A stretch of 64,000 nt of DNA from Cryptomeria japonica (lineage: Eukaryota; Streptophyta; Pinopsida; Cupressales; Cupressaceae): positions 572,149,241 to 572,213,240 of the forward strand of contig NC_081410.1 of assembly GCF_030272615.1 (NCBI RefSeq), given 5' to 3'. The position numbers were made by a program, and so were the translations under genes. Positions 58,320 through 64,000 of the stretch are shown one piece after another. Under the pieces are notes generated by a model, which had not been told where the DNA came from, searched no databases, and saw only the letters and a list, made by a program, of their open reading frames with translations. Numbering within the stretch: the stretch's first letter is position 1; every line of letters starts with the position of its first letter.

Positions 58320-58832
58320 TGCATTACATTTTATCTTAGTCATACCATTAAGGAACCCAATGGCCCCTTATATATCACTGTGAGAATAAAAGGCATACCC
58401 TCACGATAGGTGCTCATTGATCCAGTTTGTATAGTTAATGTGATAACTAAAGAATTTCCTTATACCTTACAATTACATCAAGTGACATATGATAAATCTA
58501 AGGTGGTCATTAAAATATTTGATGGTTTCTCTTGTTCTGCTATTGTTTCTAGCACTCTTACTATTGAGGTTGGCACTAATTTCTTAGATGTTGTCTTTTC
58601 TATCATTCCTACATACAATCACTTTCGTGTGAAGTTGGGAGATCCTTGGCTCTCGTCCATGAAAGTGGTCAATTCTACTATCCACAAGTGTTCAAAATTT
58701 CCTCATGATGATAAAATTATAATTGTTAATCACAACACGTATCAACCTGTGATGAGGCATGGAGATGTTTGTCTTGATTACTTTTGGTTCAAAAAATTCC
58801 AACCTCTTCAACCTAGAAGTGATTCTCTTTAA
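58320..58832 (+). pseudogene. Element B protease-like domain
   Basis: Segments read RIKGIPSR then VLIDPVCIVNVITKEFPYTL, IEVGTNFLDVVFSIIP, HFRVKLGDPWLSSMKVV and IHKCSKFPHDDK. The fold order fits a plant gypsy protease (L-G-D-P-W near the end), but the active site is D-P-V where D-S/T-G is required. It is either a mutated enzyme or a domain kept for another reason. TGA/TAG at 58408 precedes it. Confidence 0.65.
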
Positions 58833-58834
58833 AT

Positions 58835-59553
58835 CCCATCAAAAATTAAAAAATAAGATGATTTTATCCTCGAGTAAACCTATAAATACAACACTTAGTC
58901 TCCCTCCTGGTGATGACCATATTCCTCCTCTTGAGGATAGTCTCCCTCTTCCTCCTAAGGATAAACCTATTCTTCCTCCTAAGGAAAATCACATTATTCC
59001 TCCTAAGGGTAGACCTATGCCTCCTCCTCATGATGGACCTGATTTCCTTCCTACACCTTCTATTCCTCCTTTATATGGTGTTGTTCCACCTCCTACACCT
59101 TACAAAGGGAAGCACCCAACATCTCCTATTGTTCAACCTAAGAAACCTTCTTCTATACATCCTTCCTTGAAATAACAAAATAAGTCTATGCCTATTGAAC
59201 CTAAACATTCACAACTTTCAACTAAAACTAAATAAAGTTGTTGTGTGAAAGAATGTCAATGGAGACTTCATGCTAGAGCTCGTGACCTTGCTTCTCAAAC
59301 AATTTTTTCTCCAAAGACACCAACCATTGACATAATAACATTTGAACAACCTTCTCCTAACCAAGAGGTTCAACCTAAATCTCCAAGACATAAAATGATT
59401 AAGACAAATGATGGTTCAAGTTCTAATCCTATTAAAGCTCCTATTTTTGTTAACCTTGATGAAGAAACAGATGAAAATATTGTTCATAATAAAAATGTTG
59501 ATGCTATTATATCAGGTGACGAATATAAATATTTCGATGTTGACAATGATTAA
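58835..59553 (+). pseudogene. Element B proline-rich and acidic tail
   Basis: It follows the protease by a one-frame shift. PPK repeats (PLPPKDKPILPPKENHIIPP) continue to about 59175, then, after two stops in the same frame, an acidic tail NLDEETDENIVHNKNVDAII ends at 59553. No domain is recognised. It occupies the place where RT should begin. Confidence 0.55.
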
Positions 59554-60488
59554 TATAAACAATTTTCAAAAGCATTGATTCTAGCTCCTAGTAACAAACA
59601 AAGTGACTCATCATTAGAGAATGGTCCTTGTTTGGAACTTGTAATACTATGCTTGATGTTTCTCCTCTTGCATATTTTCCACCTTTCCAAAGAAATGTTC
59701 AACAAGATGGGGAGGTGAATGACCTTCTTGATTAGCTTCATGTGTCATAGATTATAAATCTCTCCTTTCTTTCTTGTTTGTGACCTTTTATTTTGTCTCT
59801 CAATTCTTCTAATTATTGTCCCTAGTATTGTCTACTTGAGGACGATGCAAAGTATTGAGATCTCTTTTGGTCTCTCCCACATTGGTTCACAAGACACATG
59901 TGCCTTTCTTCCATGGTGGTTTTTCTTTATTTGGGGGATGAGGAAAATTCTATGCAAATAAATATACATGATATACATTATTTATCATAAAAATTATACT
60001 AACCCCAAAGTTCAACAAGACCACCTTGTATTTTTTGTCTTGTGATCATTATCCTTTAATTTGTCCTGTATTGTGGGCATACTATTATGATAGCATTCTT
60101 GTCTTTTTTGTTGTATCCTATATTAAAGAAATTTCTCTCAATAAGGGGTATGCAATCACTTTAACATGAGGGCATATACTCTGCTCAATGATCTCTCTCT
60201 TTTGTATATCTTGATACTTAGATTACTTTACAAACATAGTCTTTTGCTTGATAATTTTGGTATTTTTTTTCTTTTCATGACTCATAGTAAGAGAACATTA
60301 CTAATTTGTAGTCATGGTTTTCTCTTTCTCTTTCTCCCATGATGTCCCTTTTTTCTTGTCATCGAAGTTGTAAGATCCTAAAGTCCACTAGGGGTTTTGT
60401 GTATCCTGCCTTCTTGGTCAATTGGTGATTTTTTTCAATGTGAACCCTTGTACTTTATTGAGAGTATGATTGACTTCATACTCCCGCT
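59554..60488 (+). other. Element B 3' non-coding region
   Basis: A fragment in the tail frame reads on to about 59735 with one stop. After that no ORF is supported, and there is no trace of RT or integrase motifs on either strand. Confidence 0.5.
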
Positions 60489-60503
60489 AAAGTGGGAGAT
60501 AAA
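60489..60503 (+). other. Element B polypurine tract
   Basis: AAAGTGGGAGATAAA lies immediately before the TGTAGCATTC start of the 3' LTR and confirms plus orientation. Confidence 0.75.
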
Positions 60504-60720
60504 TGTAGCATTCTAAAATTTCACCCTTGTACAATTTTGACCACATTTGGGTCCCTATGTTAGTGTTTGTACCCATAGGTCTTATTGGGGCCTAATTTTT
60601 CTCATATTACTCAAGTATGATTGCATTTTTTATTTTTACACCAATTGGGCACCTTGTCATAGCCCTAAATGTTATTGCTACACCAATTGGGCACCTTCTC
60701 AACACTTTACCCTTAGGTAA
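60504..60720 (+). repeat. Element B 3' LTR, truncated and rearranged
   Basis: It follows the 5' LTR to AGCCCTAAAT (60670). A stretch of about 30 bases is then repeated (ACACCAATTGGGCACCTT occurs at 60642 and 60682). It picks up LTR-like text again (CAACACTTTACCCTTAGGTA) before meeting element C. Confidence 0.6.
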
Positions 60721-62046
60721 TTCAGTGCTCAATGTTATTGCTGCCTCTTGAGCTTCTGATTCCTCTTCGGTGATGGCAAGAGTGCCTTTGACAGGTGTAG
60801 AGGAAGATTCTTATCCAAATTTCTTAGATAAAACCTTTATCATCTTTGTAGCCTTTCTTGTGGCCTTGGGTACTACAATGCTCATTTTTACCTTTTCCTT
60901 AACTTCTTCATAAGTTCCATATCTTAGCTTGGTAGCATACCTTGGTAATGTGAGATATGCATCAATTTGTTGTTGTGTGATATCAAAGTCAATCTCGTAA
61001 CCCATTGGTGGTGAAGATTGAGTCCTCGGTTCTACAGCATTCACATAACAGTAATTAGTGTCTACCTCAAAGCATATATCATCCTTATATTTCTCTACCA
61101 GTTGGGGTGGAATCCGATACTTGTTGTGCATCTTCTCTTGAAATTTGCTGATGTAGTCATCCATTATATCATTGAAATTATCTCCCAATTTCTTGATAAA
61201 GTCATTAATTTGATGGGTGATTGGTCGGTGTAGCTCCCAAACTAATTTACCGACTGATGGAAAGAATTTCTCAAAGTAGAAAAACATGCATACAAGAAGT
61301 GAACCAAACTTCAGTGTATTTGCTGAGTTGTTTTTCTTTAGCTTCCTTATTGTGTTCAAATTCTCAAACAAGTTCTTCAATAGCACTTCACATAAGTCAA
61401 CTTTCATTCCATTTTTCACAATTTTATAAGCTAAGTCAACTGCAGCACAGGGTACACTATTTTCCCTTGCTGATTGGAAGAAACAGTATCTAATTACTCT
61501 AATGGCAAACTTAAGTTCTACATCAGTGACATTGTTTAGTTTCAATCCTTTGTAATCAGATTCTACCCCAGTTAAATTGATTAACTCCTTCTGTGATATC
61601 ATCTTCTGAGCTCATGCATGATCATAGATAGGATAACCAGTGATCACATGAATGATTTCCTTGGTGATTTTGAATGGTTTCTCTTCTAGCCAGATGAAAT
61701 CATCATGAACTCTACTCAAAACGAACTTAACCCATTGAGGCTTGAACACACGAGGGTAGGTTAGGGCTTTAGTCAATCCCTTGATTCTGATGTGTTCATA
61801 CTTGCTGTTTAATACACCATCTATGCATAATTCATCATAGGTGTCTCTAATCTCAACATGACCGAGTTCTTCAACACGACATTTGGTGAAGAATCTAACA
61901 TCTTCAACTAACATGACTCGATCCGGGATGAGTGAAAAGGCGGTTTTATCATCCAGTTCAGAGGCGACTTTAGGAGTCAAAGTGTATTTCAGTGAGGGCT
62001 TGTCCACATTCTTGACAACTATGGGATCTTGGATCTTGGGTGCCAT
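60721..62046 (-). pseudogene. Element C aORF-like protein
   Basis: The function is unknown. It starts MAPKIQDPIVVKNV (62046). An in-frame TGA follows YPIYDHA (about 61612), and the same frame continues to a TAA at 60811 and beyond into the truncated end. Blocks such as PFKITKEIIHVITGYP, AAVDLAYKIVKNGMKVD and FGSLLVCMFFYFEKFFP match in order and spacing the Tat-1 LTR protein (NAEELRTTFGLNQ; DYASFIANAIHGGLIG; SLLMHLFLFKGGDYF). I infer a common superfamily. The upstream Met at 62136 is less likely because its leader is Cys/Ser-rich. Confidence 0.6.
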
Positions 62047-62294
62047 TGTAGATTTTAGGCAAAAACTTAGCAAACTATCCTTAGGGTTTGATGGTTTACA
62101 AACGACAGACGCTTCACACTCGGCAGATAATAGCAATTTGATAAGATCGGTAAACTAGCTTGACAATGTGATGACATTTGATGTAAATACCTTGGATTCG
62201 CTTTGAATGAAGTTTGATTGCCTTGATTCCCTCTACTCTGCTTTTTCGAAAACTTGGTGAATGTAAATGACCATGAAAATGCTTTTAAGTACAC

Positions 62295-62660
62295 AAAATA
62301 ACTTATCAGGCTCCGTGTGGGTTAGGTCAAAACATTAAATGCACTCAGTTTACCTTTAACCGATTTACTCTCTTTTTTTTGTTTTACCTGAGTAACCAAA
62401 TTTCCTTCATTTACTGACTTGATAGGTTTCCTGTAAAGTACTTTTGATAGAATTTCAAACTTACTAATGCATCTTAACTATGCAAATTTTGAATTTTGTA
62501 CATAATCGAATAGGAACTGTTATGATTTTAACCTTCAGAGAATGTAGTCCCTTCATACCTTTTCTGATTAATTTGGAATAGGTGCACCTAACTCGGTAGG
62601 TAAGGTGCTTTCTTCATTTGCCATGATTTTCTTCCTTTTCCAAATCATCTTTAATTTTTC
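62295..62660. other. Element C spacer
   Basis: Between the zinc-knuckle frame and the aORF I see no supported gene or repeat. Confidence 0.4.
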
Positions 62661-62666
62661 TTTTAT

Positions 62667-63917
62667 TTATTCAGTGTCTCCTCTAGGTTGATCTCTGCAA
62701 TCTCCAGCTAAATGTCCAACTTTGTGACAATGAAAACATGCCATACCAGGATTTCTCCATGATCTTTGGTTATTCATTCCAAACCTTATAAAAAAGTTGG
62801 CACTTATATGTCCATATCTTCCACAACATTCACACCATATCCTTGTGTTGTAATCCCATGGTACTGCTGCATATTGTCGGTAAGGATCTGTGTGAGTTCG
62901 GTAACCTCTAGTGTTTACTCGGTGTGCAGACCACATGTGGTTCTTTTGCTTAAGCCAACACTTCTCAGTACTATGTCCATATCTATTACAGTTTCTACAA
63001 AACCCTTTGAATTTTTCCTTCTAATAGTTGTTAATAGAGTTTGTCCTACATTGATTAGATGTGTGACCATATTTATTGCAATTGTAACAGTAACCATTGG
63101 ACTTAGAGATATTCGGTTGCTTAGCTTTTTTGATTTGGCATATGTTGGCAGTATGACCTTGATTTCCATAGTAGTGGTAAATAGGTTTCTTTCTTTTGAT
63201 GTTATTCCTGTTTCCAGCTTGCTTTGATGATTCTCCTCTCTCAGTAGTATGAATTCCTTTCTCAGTAGAGTCTTTTCCTTTGTAACTGAGTCCTGCATCT
63301 TTGTTGGGTCTTCTTGTATTCAGTTGCTCATCCAACTTCTTTGATGCTTCATAACCCTTCTTCAGTATTTCTTTGGATTTCTTCTCTATTTCAAGTTCAT
63401 CGATCAACCTTGATACTTCAAGTTTCAATGCTTGATTTTCATCATTCTTCAGAATTGCTTCATGATGTGCATAACCTAGTTGATCTGTCATATTTTGTTG
63501 AATCCTAGTCAACCTAATTTCATCATTTTTATCATATACTAAGACTTCAAGTTGTTGTTTCTCTCTCTGTAGATCTCTTTCTTTATCCTCAACTGTCCTT
63601 AATGCATCTAGATTTTCAGTCATCTGTGTACTGAAATGTTCATGTTCTCTTTTCATTGCTTTCAGTTGATCAGCCAATGCTTTGTTTCTTTCTTTCAATA
63701 CTCCAATCATTTCTTCAGTTTATTCAGATATACCATTCTTAGATGATGTCTCAATTTGTTCCACTAACTGTTGAGAATCCTGCAAGTCATCAAATAATCT
63801 TCTTCTTACTTTCAGAGATTTTTGCATTTGCCTTTGCATGTCTGCAATCACTTGATTAGCATGATCCAACTCTTCTTGTAGATATACAATCCTCCGAGAT
63901 TGTTTATAACCTTCCAT
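62667..63917 (-). pseudogene. gag: Element C gag-like protein: coiled coil plus five zinc knuckles
   Basis: A single frame of 416 codons has only two stops (about 63720 and 63019). The N-terminal half is a long coiled coil (LQEELDHANQVIADMQRQMQ; EKERDLQREKQQLEVLVYDK). Knuckles follow in a row: YHYYGNQGHTANIC (first Cys lost), CYNCNKYGHTSNQC, CRNCNRYGHSTEKC, CECCGRYGHISANF (last Cys lost) and CFHCHKVGHLAGDC. Five knuckles are more than the one or two of normal plant gags. No capsid (UBN2 or retrotrans_gag) domain is seen before the coil. Confidence 0.7.
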
Positions 63918-63960
63918 TGATAATATCTTTCTCTTTAGGTAGTTAAACCCTTTTCCAAGA

Positions 63961-63977
63961 TTGAAGCTCTAATACCA
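63961..63977 (-). other. Element C primer-binding site (tRNA-iMet type)
   Basis: The minus strand reads TGGTATTAGAGCTTCAA two bases inside the LTR start. TGGTATTAGAGC is one base from the usual plant copia site TGGTATCAGAGC. Confidence 0.8.
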
Positions 63978-63979
63978 AT

Positions 63980-64000
63980 TGTTAGGCCCAATATGGAAAG
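63980..64000 (-). repeat. Element C 5' LTR, start only
   Basis: TGTTAGGCCCAATATGG starts at the expected distance from the primer-binding site. The LTR continues beyond the window. Confidence 0.6.

Larger units (their letters stand above)
54537..60720 (+). mobile_element. Element B: gag-protease LTR retrotransposon lacking RT and integrase
   Basis: A left LTR (54537-55734) and a truncated right LTR (60504 to about 60720) share CATYCTAAAATTKCACCC, TTTGACCACATTTGGGTCCC and the following 120 bases. The internal 4.77 kb on the plus strand encode gag, a protease-like domain and a proline-rich tail but no RT, RNase H or integrase, and no sign of their deletion. It is therefore probably a non-autonomous family. 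It is inserted in element A's protease. The target duplication cannot be tested because the right end is truncated. Confidence 0.78.
60721..64000 (-). mobile_element. Element C: truncated LTR element with zinc-knuckle protein and aORF
   Basis: On the minus strand, LTR start (63980), a tRNA-iMet-type primer site, a coiled-coil/zinc-knuckle gag-like frame (63917-62667) and an aORF-like frame (62046-60721) follow in order. No RT, RNase H or integrase is visible before the truncation by element B. The 3' LTR is absent from the window and the 5' LTR runs past the end. Whether pol was lost or never present cannot be decided here. Confidence 0.65.

Overview
No intact host gene, rRNA, tRNA or CRISPR array is visible in this window. 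It looks like repeat-dense intergenic DNA of a large plant nuclear genome. Ty1/copia and Ty3/gypsy retrotransposons are nested inside each other, and their extra ORFs (plant-mobile-domain-like and other aORF-type proteins) are typical of plant elements. A gymnosperm, probably a conifer, is my best guess from the old nested elements and general protein resemblance. That is inference, not something I could search.

Layout. (1) 1-109 is a short coding-looking flank. (2) 110-25641 is Copia-1, a minus-strand Ty1/copia element bounded by the target-site duplication (TSD) ATTCT (105-109 and 25642-25646). Its reverse transcriptase is deleted. Its right LTR is split by (3) Tat-1 (5201-24909, minus strand, TSD GTTTG at 5196-5200 and 24910-24914). 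Tat-1 is a gypsy element with very long LTRs of about 6.26 kb. Each LTR carries a degraded ORF of about 1,210 codons. The internal part is one gag-protease-RNase H-RT-RNase H-integrase frame broken only by stop codons. (4) 25647-26218 is unassigned flank. (5) 26219-52450 is Tat-2, a second minus-strand gypsy element with a G-patch, two RNase H domains, an antisense intron-containing plant-mobile-domain gene near its 3' end, a 9 x 42 bp repeat, and arrays of a GCGCTA-type motif in opposite orientation at its two ends. Its protease region is interrupted by (6) Copia-2 (37687-45423, TSD CTAGC), a nearly complete Ty1/copia element. (7) 52451-54536 is unassigned T-rich DNA followed by a plus-strand gypsy remnant (element A). 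(8) 54537-about 60720 is element B, a plus-strand gag-protease-proline-rich element without RT or integrase, inserted into A. (9) About 60721-64000 is element C, a minus-strand LTR element truncated by B and by the window end. It encodes a coiled-coil protein with five zinc knuckles and an aORF-like protein, and no visible RT.

How the parts relate. The insertion order can be read directly: Copia-1 before Tat-1, Tat-2 before Copia-2, A before B. The proteins are those of retrotransposition: Gag packages the RNA, protease matures the polyprotein, RT and RNase H copy the RNA, and integrase inserts the cDNA. The non-standard cargo is the most interesting content: the LTR-embedded ORF of Tat-1, the antisense gene of Tat-2 and the aORF of C. 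All coding regions are damaged. Many premature stops look like CAG to TAG changes, as expected from deamination of methylated cytosine in CHG context.
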